From NCBI GenBank assembly GCA_030042885.1, contig JASHYW010000391.1, forward strand, positions 1-9,833: a DNA stretch of 9,833 bases. Reading direction: 5' to 3'. Within the stretch, counting starts at the first letter, position 1. Every line of letters starts with the position of its first letter. Under the pieces are notes generated by a model. It was not told where the DNA came from and did no database searches. It saw only the letters and a list, made by a program, of their open reading frames with translations. The position numbers and the translations under genes are program-made. The stretch is from Streptosporangiaceae bacterium (GTDB taxonomy: Bacteria > Actinomycetota > Actinomycetes > Streptosporangiales > Streptosporangiaceae). Positions 1 through 6,337 of the stretch are shown piece by piece.

Positions 1-499
1 GGAGCGCCTTGGCGAACTGCCACTCGGACGAGATCTTCCCGCCGTACCGGGCGAGCCACGGCTCGCCCCGCTCGCGGGCGACGTCGGTGATCCGGTCTGC
101 CTGAGGCTGGGCCGCGTGATGCTTCCAGAGCTTCGGATAGGCGTGCGGGCGGCCGGACAGCTCATCGAACTCGCACAGTGGCGTGCCGTCCTCCATCACC
201 GGCAGCACGGTGCAGGCGGTGAAATCGGTGCCGATGCCGATCACCCGGTCCGCGGCGATCCCGGCCGCGCTGATCGCCGCGGGCACCGCGGTGCGCAGCA
301 CGTCCAGGTAGTCGTCCGGGTCCTGCAGCGCCCAGTCGGGCGGGAGCGGCTTGCCCGTCGACGCGAGCGCCTCGTCCATGACGCCGTGCTTGTACTCACA
401 GGTGGCGCTGCCCAGCTCCGCGCCGTCGGCGACCCGGACGACAAGGGCGCGCCCGGACAGCGTGCCGAAGTCGATGCCGATGACGTAACCCCCCGGCAG
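1..499 (-). CDS. araB: L-ribulokinase, N-terminal part (cut by window edge)
   Basis: ATP-dependent phosphorylation of L-ribulose to L-ribulose 5-phosphate, the second step of bacterial L-arabinose catabolism, in the cytoplasm. About 165 residues are visible. They carry FGGY-kinase landmarks in AraB form: the phosphate-binding start GYVIGIDFGTLSGRA, then GVMDEAL, PPDWALQDPDDYLDVL, VIGIGTDFTACTVLP, KLWKHHAAQPQAD and RYGGKISSEW. The KLWKHHAAQ and GGKISSEW blocks separate ribulokinase from xylulokinase and glycerol kinase. The C-terminal part lies beyond base 1. The gene follows the LacI regulator gene on the same strand. The start is abnormal: a TAA at 505-503 is in frame just upstream, and the only codon resembling a start before the GIDFGT motif is CTG at 499, without a visible Shine-Dalgarno. 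The next in-frame ATG (379) would delete the phosphate-binding motif. One more G in the G6 run (minus strand, 495-490) would join the frame to GTG at 513. Family assignment is firm; the start is not. Confidence 0.88.
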   Translation of the reverse strand, partial: MPGGYVIGIDFGTLSGRALVVRVADGAELGSATCEYKHGVMDEALASTGKPLPPDWALQDPDDYLDVLRTAVPAAISAAGIAADRVIGIGTDFTACTVLPVMEDGTPLCEFDELSGRPHAYPKLWKHHAAQPQADRITDVARERGEPWLARYGGKISSEWQFAKAL

Positions 500-500
500 G

Positions 501-514
501 AGTTAACGCTCACA
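501..514. promoter_or_regulatory. LacI-family operator-like site at araB 5' end
   Basis: The + strand reads AGTTAACGCTCACA. The right half CGCTCACA is the classic LacI/GalR half-site around a central CG, and the left half AGTTAACG is a degenerate partner. The 11 bases TAACGCTCACA recur exactly at 1663-1673 in the lacI-xylA divergent region. The site sits at the start of araB, where a bound repressor would block initiation or elongation. An 11-base match alone can occur by chance in 10 kb; the support comes from its position and its likeness to LacI operators. Confidence 0.45.
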
Positions 515-569
515 GGCTCATTGTGCCCCAAGAACCAGGCCGCGGGAGGGACATCTGGGCTCCGGCGCC

Positions 570-1604
570 TCAGCGCGGCAGCCTGCGGCCCCCGGCCGGA
601 CCCGTGCTCGTCCGCACGACAAGTTCCGGTTCTATGGGAAGCATCGGCCGGAGCTGGTGATCGCCGGACATGCGATCCATCAGCAGGTGCAGGGCGCGCC
701 GGCCAAGCTCGCCGAAATCCTGGCGGACCGTGGTCAGCGGCGGCAGGAAGAACGCGGCTTCGGGAACGTCGTCGAATCCCGCCACGCTGACATCACCAGG
801 TACGCGGCGCCCGTGTTCGGCCAGGGCGCGGAGCAGGCCGAGCGCCATCGGGTCGTTACCGCACAGCACCGCGGTCACCTCGGGCATGGCGGCCAGCCGG
901 TGGCCGATCTCGTAACCCGATCGCGCCGACCAGTCACCGCTGAGCAGGTCGGGCTCGGGGGCGCCGGCCCGGCGCAGGGTCTGCCGCCAGCCTTCCACCC
1001 GTTCCCGGGCATCCAGCCAGCTGTCCGGGCCGCCGATGTGGTGCACCGTCTGGTGTCCCAGGTCGAGCAGGTGCTGGGTGGCCTGCGCTGCCCCGGACAG
1101 ATTGTCGATGGCGACGGAAGGGAGCGGAGCGCGGGTCCCGCACCCCACGGCGACCAGCGGGATGTCGGCCGCCAGGCCGGTAAGGGCCTCGACAGCGGCG
1201 GTCTCCGGCGCGATCACGATGATGCCGTCGACGGCCTGGCCGAGGAACCGCTCCACCGCCTCGGGCAGCGAGCCGCGGTCAAAGCGCGCCAGGCTGGCGA
1301 TCGCCACCGAGTAGCCGGGACGGGCGGCCCGCTCAATGCCGTACAGCATCGACGCCGGGCCATAGAGCGTGGTGTCAAAGCTGATCACGCCCAGCACGTT
1401 CGTCCGGCCGGTGACGAGCGTCCGGGCGGCGGCGTTCGGACGGTAGCCCAGGTCGCGGATGGCGGCCAGGACGCTGGCCCTGGTTTGCGGGCGGACGTTC
1501 GGGTGGCCGTTGAGCACCCGGGAGACCGTCTGATGGGAGACGCCGGCGTGCCGCGCGACATCGGCCATGACCGGCCTTGGTGACGGGCGGCTCGTCGTAG
1601 ACAT
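570..1604 (-). CDS. LacI/GalR-family transcriptional regulator, likely pentose-responsive
   Basis: Sugar-responsive DNA-binding repressor of 344 residues, the normal family length. Residues 13-33 form the helix-turn-helix ([21 protein letters not shown]), about 55-63 the hinge helix ([10 protein letters not shown]), and about 68-335 a periplasmic-binding-protein-like effector domain. Landmarks in that domain include IDN near 168, DARERVEGW near 198-206, CGNDPMALG near 248-256, and [11 protein letters not shown] with [10 protein letters not shown] near 276-297. Arg200 and Asp251 match positions that often touch sugar in this family. I chose ATG 1604; a GTG directly before it (1607) is possible, and only a weak purine-rich AAGAGA precedes. 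araB lies downstream on the same strand and xylA-xylB run divergently, so arabinose or xylose (or their catabolites) are likely inducers. The LacI-type site at 1660-1673 implies autoregulation. The exact ligand cannot be read from sequence, so no gene symbol is given. Confidence 0.93.
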   Translation of the reverse strand: MSTTSRPSPRPVMADVARHAGVSHQTVSRVLNGHPNVRPQTRASVLAAIRDLGYRPNAAARTLVTGRTNVLGVISFDTTLYGPASMLYGIERAARPGYSVAIASLARFDRGSLPEAVERFLGQAVDGIIVIAPETAAVEALTGLAADIPLVAVGCGTRAPLPSVAIDNLSGAAQATQHLLDLGHQTVHHIGGPDSWLDARERVEGWRQTLRRAGAPEPDLLSGDWSARSGYEIGHRLAAMPEVTAVLCGNDPMALGLLRALAEHGRRVPGDVSVAGFDDVPEAAFFLPPLTTVRQDFGELGRRALHLLMDRMSGDHQLRPMLPIEPELVVRTSTGPAGGRRLPR

Positions 1605-1659
1605 CACACAGCCATCTCTTTGGTCCTGGCTAGCCGCCCGGCTGCGTCGCCGCCATGGC

Positions 1660-1673
1660 GGGTAACGCTCACA
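1660..1673. promoter_or_regulatory. LacI-family operator-like site in divergent region
   Basis: The + strand reads GGGTAACGCTCACA. It shares TAACGCTCACA with the site at the araB 5' end and has the LacI-type half-site CGCTCACA after a central CG. It lies about 20 bases downstream of the leftward TATAAT box, roughly +13 to +26 for a lacI transcript. It is also about 21 bases upstream of the rightward TATAGT box, in or near its -35 region. One bound repressor could therefore affect both divergent promoters. The left half is degenerate, so this is an inference. Confidence 0.5.
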
Positions 1674-1692
1674 TGCGCGCAGGCCAGAGGTG

Positions 1693-1698
1693 ATTATA
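1693..1698 (-). promoter_or_regulatory. -10 box of putative lacI(-araB) promoter
   Basis: The minus strand carries a perfect TATAAT in otherwise very GC-rich DNA, about 90 bases upstream of the lacI start. No good -35 is present at 16-18 bases; CTGACC lies 20 bases upstream. The promoter may be weak, or the fit may be accidental. Confidence 0.45.
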
Positions 1699-1700
1699 GT
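1695..1700 (+). promoter_or_regulatory. -10 box of putative xylAB promoter
   Basis: TATAGT on the plus strand overlaps the leftward TATAAT and fits both TATAAT and the actinobacterial TAGRRT pattern at five of six positions or nearly so. No clear -35 is visible; the operator-like site occupies the region where one would be expected. Use of this box would give xylA a leader of about 275 bases. A nearer candidate, TTGATC-16-TAGGAA (1941-1968), would start transcription almost at the ribosome binding site and is less likely. Confidence 0.35.
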
Positions 1701-1974
1701 CCAGGTCTCAGACCCGCTGGTCAGCGAGGGGTGCTGGCCGCCGTCACCCGGCGGCTTGGCTCCGGGACGTCGCGCCGCCCTGATCCTGGGTGCCCGCCGG
1801 GCCGGCGGTGGCCGCCGCCGTGGCCGCCGTCGTCGTCGCGGTTCGGCACGGCAGGCGGCACAATGGCCACAAGAACATCTTCCAGGCCAGGAACAGCGGC
1901 CGCGCGGCAGGCGCGGTGGAATCCGGAGCGATCACGCCAGTTGATCGGCCGGGCCGTTCAGTTAGGAACCCATG

Positions 1975-1979
1975 GAGGT
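1975..1979 (+). promoter_or_regulatory. Ribosome binding site of xylA
   Basis: GGAGG with a short spacer (TCC) to ATG 1983. It fixes the xylA start against the longer open frame that begins upstream at 1620. The start also aligns exactly with the Streptomyces XylA N-terminus ([15 protein letters not shown]). Confidence 0.8.
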
Positions 1980-1982
1980 CCG

Positions 1983-3170
1983 ATGCCCGCTCAGCCCACT
2001 CCCGCCGACCATTTCACCTTCGGACTCTGGACCGTCGGCTGGCCAGCCCGTGACCCGTTCGGCGACCCCACGCGAGCACCGCTCGACCCGGTGGAGACGG
2101 TGCACGAACTGGCCCGGCTCGGCGCCTACGGCGTCAGCTTCCACGACGATGACCTGATCCCGTTCGGCAGCGACGACGCGGCCCGCAGCCGCCACATCGA
2201 CCGGTTCACCGCGGCGCTGAAGGAGACGGGCCTGGTGGTGCCGATGATGACGACGAACCTGTTCACCCATCCGGTGTTCAAGGACGGGGGGTTCACCAGC
2301 AACGACCGCGCGGTGCGCCGGTTCGCGGTGCGCAAGGTGATGCGCAACCTCGACCTGGCTGCGCAACTCGGCGCGCACACCTACGTGATGTGGGGCGGGC
2401 GCGAGGGCAGCGAATATGACAGCGCGAAGGACGTGCGCGCGGCGCTTGACCGCTACCGGGAGGCCGTCGACCTGCTGGCCAGCTACGTGCAGGACCATGG
2501 ATACGGCATCAGGTTCGCGCTGGAGCCGAAGCCGAACGAGCCGCGCGGGGACATCCTGCTGCCCACTGTCGGGCACATGCTGGCCTTCATCGCCAGCCTG
2601 GAGCACCACGAGATGGTCGGACTGAACCCCGAGGTGGGCCACGAGCAGATGGCCGGGCTGAACTTCGCCCACGGCATCGCACAGGCCCTGTGGCACGGCA
2701 AGCTGTTCCATATCGACCTGAACGGCCAGCGCGGCATCAAGTTCGACCAGGACCTGGTATTCGGTCACGGCGACCTGATGAACGCCTTCTCACTGGTCAA
2801 CCTGCTGGAGTTCGGCGGAATCCAGGGCGGCCCGGCCTACGACGGGCCGCGGCATTTCGACTACAAGCCGTCGCGGACCGAGGACAAGGCAGGAGTGTGG
2901 GCCTCTGCGGCGGCGAACATGCGGATGTACCTGCTGCTCAAGGAGCGGGCGGCCGCGTTCCGCGCCGACCCGGAAGTCATCGAGGCACAGGCCGCGTGCC
3001 GCGTGCCGGAACTGTCCACGCCGACCCTCGCCCCGGGCGAGACCCATGCCGACCTGCTGGCCGACCGCGCTGCCTTCGAGGACTTCGACGCAGACGCGGC
3101 CGGAGCCCCTGGCTACGGGTTCGTGCGGCTCAACCAGCTGGCCATCGAGCACCTGCTGCGCGCCCGGTGA
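1983..3170 (+). CDS. xylA: Xylose isomerase
   Basis: Cytoplasmic metal-dependent enzyme interconverting D-xylose and D-xylulose (also glucose/fructose); a TIM-barrel homotetramer in the family. It has 395 residues, the short (class I) actinobacterial form of about 390. The active-site residues fall on the standard Streptomyces numbering: His54 and Asp57 (FHDDD), Phe94, Trp137 (MWGG), Glu181 and Lys183 (LEPKP), Glu217 and His220 (NPEVGH), Asp245 (HIDLN), Asp255 and Asp257 (FDQDL), and Asp287 (YDGPRHFD). All metal ligands are present, so it should be active. The start is set by GGAGG eight bases before ATG and by alignment of the N-terminus. Its TGA overlaps the GTG start of xylB (GTGA), indicating translational coupling. 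It is transcribed divergently from the LacI gene, whose product is the likely repressor. Confidence 0.97.
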   Translation: MPAQPTPADHFTFGLWTVGWPARDPFGDPTRAPLDPVETVHELARLGAYGVSFHDDDLIPFGSDDAARSRHIDRFTAALKETGLVVPMMTTNLFTHPVFKDGGFTSNDRAVRRFAVRKVMRNLDLAAQLGAHTYVMWGGREGSEYDSAKDVRAALDRYREAVDLLASYVQDHGYGIRFALEPKPNEPRGDILLPTVGHMLAFIASLEHHEMVGLNPEVGHEQMAGLNFAHGIAQALWHGKLFHIDLNGQRGIKFDQDLVFGHGDLMNAFSLVNLLEFGGIQGGPAYDGPRHFDYKPSRTEDKAGVWASAAANMRMYLLLKERAAAFRADPEVIEAQAACRVPELSTPTLAPGETHADLLADRAAFEDFDADAAGAPGYGFVRLNQLAIEHLLRAR

Positions 3171-4609
3171 GCGCGCTGGTCGCGGGGATCGACTCGTCCA
3201 CCCAGTCGTGCAAGGTGGTGATCCGTGAGGCCGACGGCGGGGCGCTGGTGCGCGAGGGCCGGGCCGCGCACCCGCCGGGCACCGAGGCCGACCCCGCCGA
3301 CTGGTGGCATGCGCTGAAGAAGGCCCTAGCCGACGCCGGCGGCCTCGACGGCGTGGCGGCCGTCTCGGTGGCGGGCCAGCAGCATGGCATGGTCTGCCTC
3401 GATGAGCGCGGCGACGTGGTCAGGCCGGCGCTGCTGTGGAATGACACCAGGTCGGCAGGTGCGGCGGCGGAGCTGGTCGCCGAACTCGGTGCGGGCGACC
3501 CGGTGCGCGGCGCCGCGCGGTGGGCGGATGCGGTCGGCAGCGTGCCGGTCGCCTCGTTCACCGTGACCAAGCTGCGGTGGCTCGCTGAGCACGAACCGGC
3601 CTCGATGGCACGAACGGCCGCCGTGTGCCTGCCGCACGACTGGCTCACGTGGCAGCTGGCAGGCGGCAGCGACCTTGACGGCCTGCGGACCGACCGCAGT
3701 GACGCCAGCGGCACAGGCTACTGGTCCCCGGCGGCCGGCACCTACCGGCCCGACCTGCTGCGGCGCGCCTGCGGGCGCGAGCCTGCCGTCCCCCGTGTGC
3801 TCGGTCCCGCCGAGCCTGCGGGAGAGGTAGGCGCGGCCGGGCTGGCCGCCGGGACGCCGCGGCCGGGGCTCCCGGCGTCCCGGCTGGGCCCCGGTGCCGG
3901 CGATAACGCGGCGGCCGCACTTGGCCTGGGCGTTCAGCCTGGCGACGTCGTGGTGTCCGTCGGCACCTCCGGCACTGTCTTCGCGGTCAGCGCCACGCCC
4001 ACGGCAGATGCCACCGGCACGATCGCGGGCTTCGCCGACGCCACCGGGCGCTTCCTGCCGCTGGTCTGTACGCTGAACGCCGCCCGGGTGCTCGAGGCCG
4101 TCGCCGCCATCCTCGGCACCGACCTCGATGGGCTCTCCCGGCTGGCGCTCTCGGCCAGGCCGGGTGCCGGCGGGCTGGTCATGCTGCCCTATCTCGAGGG
4201 CGAGCGGACTCCGAACCGGCCAGACGCCACCGGCGCTGTGCACGGTGTGACCGGGAGAAATGCCCTACCGGAGAACCTGGCCAGGGCCGCAGTCGAGGGA
4301 ATGCTCTGCGGGCTCGCCGACGGGCTCGACGCCATCCGGGCGGCGGGCATCGGCGTGCAGCGCGTCCTGCTGATCGGAGGCGGCGCACGGTCAGAAGCGG
4401 TGCGCCGGATCGCTCCCGCGATCTTCGGCGTCCCGGTCGAGGTCCCCGCGGCGGCGGAGTACGTGGCTGACGGCGCGGCCCTGCAGGCTGCCTGGCTGCT
4501 GGCCGGCGGAGCGGCGCCGCCGGACTGGACGCTGACCGCGACCCTGCGGTACGAATCCGATCCCGAGCCCGCGGTCCGCGACCGCTACGCCACGGTACGG
4601 GACGCGTGA
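3167..4609 (+). CDS. xylB: Xylulokinase
   Basis: Phosphorylates D-xylulose with ATP to xylulose 5-phosphate, which enters the pentose phosphate pathway. It has 480 residues, normal for the FGGY family. Visible blocks are the N-terminal phosphate loop [10 protein letters not shown] (7-16), [10 protein letters not shown] with LLWNDTRS (67-97), PHDWLTWQL (156-164), [12 protein letters not shown] (175-186), [11 protein letters not shown] with the expected catalytic base Asp246 (243-253), [10 protein letters not shown] (263-272), [11 protein letters not shown] (340-350), and IGGGARS with [11 protein letters not shown] (403-443). The start is a GTG overlapping the xylA stop by four bases, with no strong Shine-Dalgarno of its own, so it probably depends on coupling from xylA. 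QQHGM and the xylA linkage distinguish it from ribulo- and glycerol kinases. It ends 12 bases from the stop of the convergent hydrolase gene. Confidence 0.96.
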   Translation: MSALVAGIDSSTQSCKVVIREADGGALVREGRAAHPPGTEADPADWWHALKKALADAGGLDGVAAVSVAGQQHGMVCLDERGDVVRPALLWNDTRSAGAAAELVAELGAGDPVRGAARWADAVGSVPVASFTVTKLRWLAEHEPASMARTAAVCLPHDWLTWQLAGGSDLDGLRTDRSDASGTGYWSPAAGTYRPDLLRRACGREPAVPRVLGPAEPAGEVGAAGLAAGTPRPGLPASRLGPGAGDNAAAALGLGVQPGDVVVSVGTSGTVFAVSATPTADATGTIAGFADATGRFLPLVCTLNAARVLEAVAAILGTDLDGLSRLALSARPGAGGLVMLPYLEGERTPNRPDATGAVHGVTGRNALPENLARAAVEGMLCGLADGLDAIRAAGIGVQRVLLIGGGARSEAVRRIAPAIFGVPVEVPAAAEYVADGAALQAAWLLAGGAAPPDWTLTATLRYESDPEPAVRDRYATVRDA

Positions 4610-4634
4610 TCGCTGGCGGGCCTAACCAGCCACG
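4605..4634. terminator. Hairpin between convergent xylB and hydrolase genes
   Basis: CGTG-(ATC)-GCTGG, a 9-base loop, then CCAGC-CACG. This makes a nine-pair stem with a 3-base bulge that spans both stop codons (TGA 4607-4609 and TAG 4624-4622). There is no U tract on either side, which is common in actinobacterial terminators. It could serve both converging transcripts. The fit is modest and not proof of termination. Confidence 0.4.
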
Positions 4635-6259
4635 GTGCCTGGGGTCGGATCAGGGACGGCCGGGCAGGTGGCGTTGACCAGCCCGGGTACCTGCGGCAGG
4701 GTTCCGGTGGCGAGGTAGGCGTTCACGTAGCCCTGGACGCACGAGTCCGACGGGCTCTCCATCGATTGCCCGTGGTTGCCGCCTCCCTCAACCACGACCA
4801 TCCGCGCGGACGGCAGCAGCTTGTGCGCATCCTGCGCCCCGGCGTACGGGGTCGCCGCGTCCAGCGTGCCCTGCAGCATCAAGATGCCGGGCAGGCCGGC
4901 TCCCCTGATCTGCAGCGGCTTGGCCGGCCCGCGCACCGGCCAGAACGCGCACGCGGCGTTGAACCACGCGTTACCCCAGGCATAAAACGGCGCGGTCTTG
5001 TAGACCAGCTCGGTGTCAGAGGTCCAGTAGGCCCAGCTCCGCGGCCAGCTGGCGTCCGTGCACTCCACCGCGTTGTAGACGGCGAACTCGTTCTCGTTCT
5101 GCACACCCCACGCCTGGTACTGGGCGATCAGGCCGCCGGTCTGCCCGGAGTTCAGGTAGGACGAGAGCGCCTGCGCCAGGCCAGGCCAGATCTGGTCGAG
5201 GTAGCCGCCGGTCACGAAGGTGTCGTCGAGCTCGTCGGGCCCCACGATCCCGTCGGCCGGGGCGGTCAGCAGCTGGTTACGGGCCCGCTCATAGGCGGCC
5301 TGCACCTGCGCGGCGGTGCTGCCGAGGTGGTACGTGCCGTTATACATGGCCACCCAGGCGTAGAAGGCATCCATCCGGGCCTGGAAGGCGTAATCCTGGT
5401 CGATGTTGTCGGTGTACCAGACCCCGGTGGGATCGACCGTGCTGTCCAGGATCATACGGCGGATGCGGCCCGGGAACAGGGTGGCGTATACCTGGCCGAT
5501 GTACGTGCCCCAGGAGAACGCGTAGTAGTTGATCTTCGCCACGCCGAACGCGGCGCGGATGGAATCCATGTCACGGGCCACGTCCTGGGTGGTCATGTAG
5601 GGAAGCAGCCAGCCGAACCTTCGCTCGCAGTCGCCGGCGTACATCTTCGCCCGGTTGATGAGCACCTGCTCGGCGGCGGCGCTGGCCGGGACGTAGTTCG
5701 GCCTGGGGCCGGAGAAGAAGCCCGGGTCGCAGCTCAGCGCGGGAACGGACGACCCGGTGCCGCGCGGGTCGAAACCGACGATGTCGTAGTCCCTGGCCAC
5801 GCCCGGGCTGAGCCCTTGGGCCAGGACCGCCGGCCACGGCAGCCCGCTGGCACCGGGGCCGCCCGGGTTGACCAGCATGATCCCCTGCTGCTGGCTCGGC
5901 GGGGCGGTCGCGGGGACCATGTCCAGCGCGATGCTGATATGCCGGCCGCTGGGGTCGGCGTAGTTCAGCGGCACGCTCAGCGTGGTGCAGTCGGGCACGC
6001 GCAGCTGGGCCAGCTGCGCAGGGCAGGAATGCCAGTGCAGCGTGCTGGCGGTGGGGACGATCGGCCCGGCATCGGCCGTGCTCCCGGCCGACTGCGCGTT
6101 GCTCGCGGCCTCCCCCGGCGGCGTGGTCGTGGAACCGGACGCGGTGCACGCGGTGACCGCGAGCAGCACAGCCGCTCCGACGGTCAGCACCACCACGACC
6201 CTGCGTCCCGGCACCCTTGGCCCGCCCGCGCGGGGCATCGAGGAGGATCTCACGATCAC
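4622..6259 (-). CDS. Secreted Tap-like alpha/beta hydrolase lipoprotein (peptidase S33 family)
   Basis: Predicted membrane-anchored extracellular hydrolase of 545 residues, resembling Streptomyces tripeptidyl aminopeptidases (Tap/SlpD/SlpE group). Residues about 18-38 are a lipoprotein signal peptide ending in the lipobox VTAC (Cys38), followed by a Ser/Thr/Gly/Ala-rich linker to about 72. The hydrolase core has the oxyanion loop NPGGPGASG (131-139), DIVGFDPRGTGSS (159-171), the nucleophile Ser249 in AFSWGTYIGQ, Asp467 in LQGTLDAATPYAGA, and His496 in EGGGNHG. The last two lie in the TAP-like C-terminal domain (about 420-535). The nucleophile elbow reads A-x-S-x-G instead of G-x-S-x-G. Eight cysteines follow Cys38 and may form disulphides outside the cell. 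The start is unsure: GTG 6259, GTG 6253 or ATG 6238, none with a good Shine-Dalgarno. It lies downstream of the ABC importer on the same strand but behind a strong hairpin. Its substrate (peptide or ester) is unknown. Confidence 0.9.
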   Translation of the reverse strand: MIVRSSSMPRAGGPRVPGRRVVVVLTVGAAVLLAVTACTASGSTTTPPGEAASNAQSAGSTADAGPIVPTASTLHWHSCPAQLAQLRVPDCTTLSVPLNYADPSGRHISIALDMVPATAPPSQQQGIMLVNPGGPGASGLPWPAVLAQGLSPGVARDYDIVGFDPRGTGSSVPALSCDPGFFSGPRPNYVPASAAAEQVLINRAKMYAGDCERRFGWLLPYMTTQDVARDMDSIRAAFGVAKINYYAFSWGTYIGQVYATLFPGRIRRMILDSTVDPTGVWYTDNIDQDYAFQARMDAFYAWVAMYNGTYHLGSTAAQVQAAYERARNQLLTAPADGIVGPDELDDTFVTGGYLDQIWPGLAQALSSYLNSGQTGGLIAQYQAWGVQNENEFAVYNAVECTDASWPRSWAYWTSDTELVYKTAPFYAWGNAWFNAACAFWPVRGPAKPLQIRGAGLPGILMLQGTLDAATPYAGAQDAHKLLPSARMVVVEGGGNHGQSMESPSDSCVQGYVNAYLATGTLPQVPGLVNATCPAVPDPTPGTVAG

Positions 6260-6293
6260 CCATCATGCCCGACGCAGCCCGATGCTCCGGCTG

Positions 6294-6337
6294 CCCCGCC
6301 TGGCGCCCGCTGGCGATGTGGCGCCGCTCAGGCGGGG
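6294..6337 (-). terminator. Strong stem-loop at the 3' end of the ABC operon
   Basis: In transcript direction: CCCCGCCT, bulge GAGC, GGCGCC, a 12-base loop, GGCGCC, AGGCGGGG. The 14 GC-rich pairs are perfect apart from the 4-base bulge. The hairpin includes the stop codon of the ATPase gene (6330-6328). No U tract follows, as is usual for actinobacterial terminators. It probably ends or stabilises the ABC transcript and separates it from the hydrolase gene, whose start is about 35 bases further on. Confidence 0.6.

Larger units (their letters stand above)
1608..1982. other. Divergent lacI / xylA regulatory region (375 bases, no gene)
   Basis: This is the non-coding gap between the divergent lacI and xylA genes. 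It holds, from left to right: the lacI leader, a LacI-type operator-like site (1660-1673), overlapping opposite -10 boxes (1693-1700), a small dyad GGTCTCAGACC (1704-1714), a very GC-rich stretch with overlapping hairpin options (for example CCGCCGG/CCGGCGG, 1794-1808), and the xylA ribosome binding site. Open frames cross it, including an in-frame upstream extension of xylA. Their translations are Arg/Pro/Ala-rich and resemble no known N-terminus, so I treat the region as non-coding. Confidence 0.7.

Noticed and set aside
241..531. Minus-strand 96-codon frame starting TTG 531 across the araB 5' end
   Set aside because: It is the wrong frame: it runs through the araB N-terminal coding region out of phase. 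Its only interest is that its start side would join araB if one G were added.
657..1583. Long plus-strand open frame opposite the LacI gene
   Set aside because: Its translation is Gly/Arg/Gln/His-rich without any domain and lies fully antisense to a well-supported regulator. Such shadows are expected in GC-rich DNA.
1744..1935. 63-codon minus-strand frame in the divergent region
   Set aside because: GTG start without a Shine-Dalgarno, Ala/Thr-rich low-complexity tail, and it overlaps promoter elements. No support as a gene.
1620..1982. In-frame upstream extension of xylA to 1620
   Set aside because: The extension is Arg/Pro-rich and unlike any XylA. ATG 1983 has a proper GGAGG and matches the Streptomyces N-terminus exactly.
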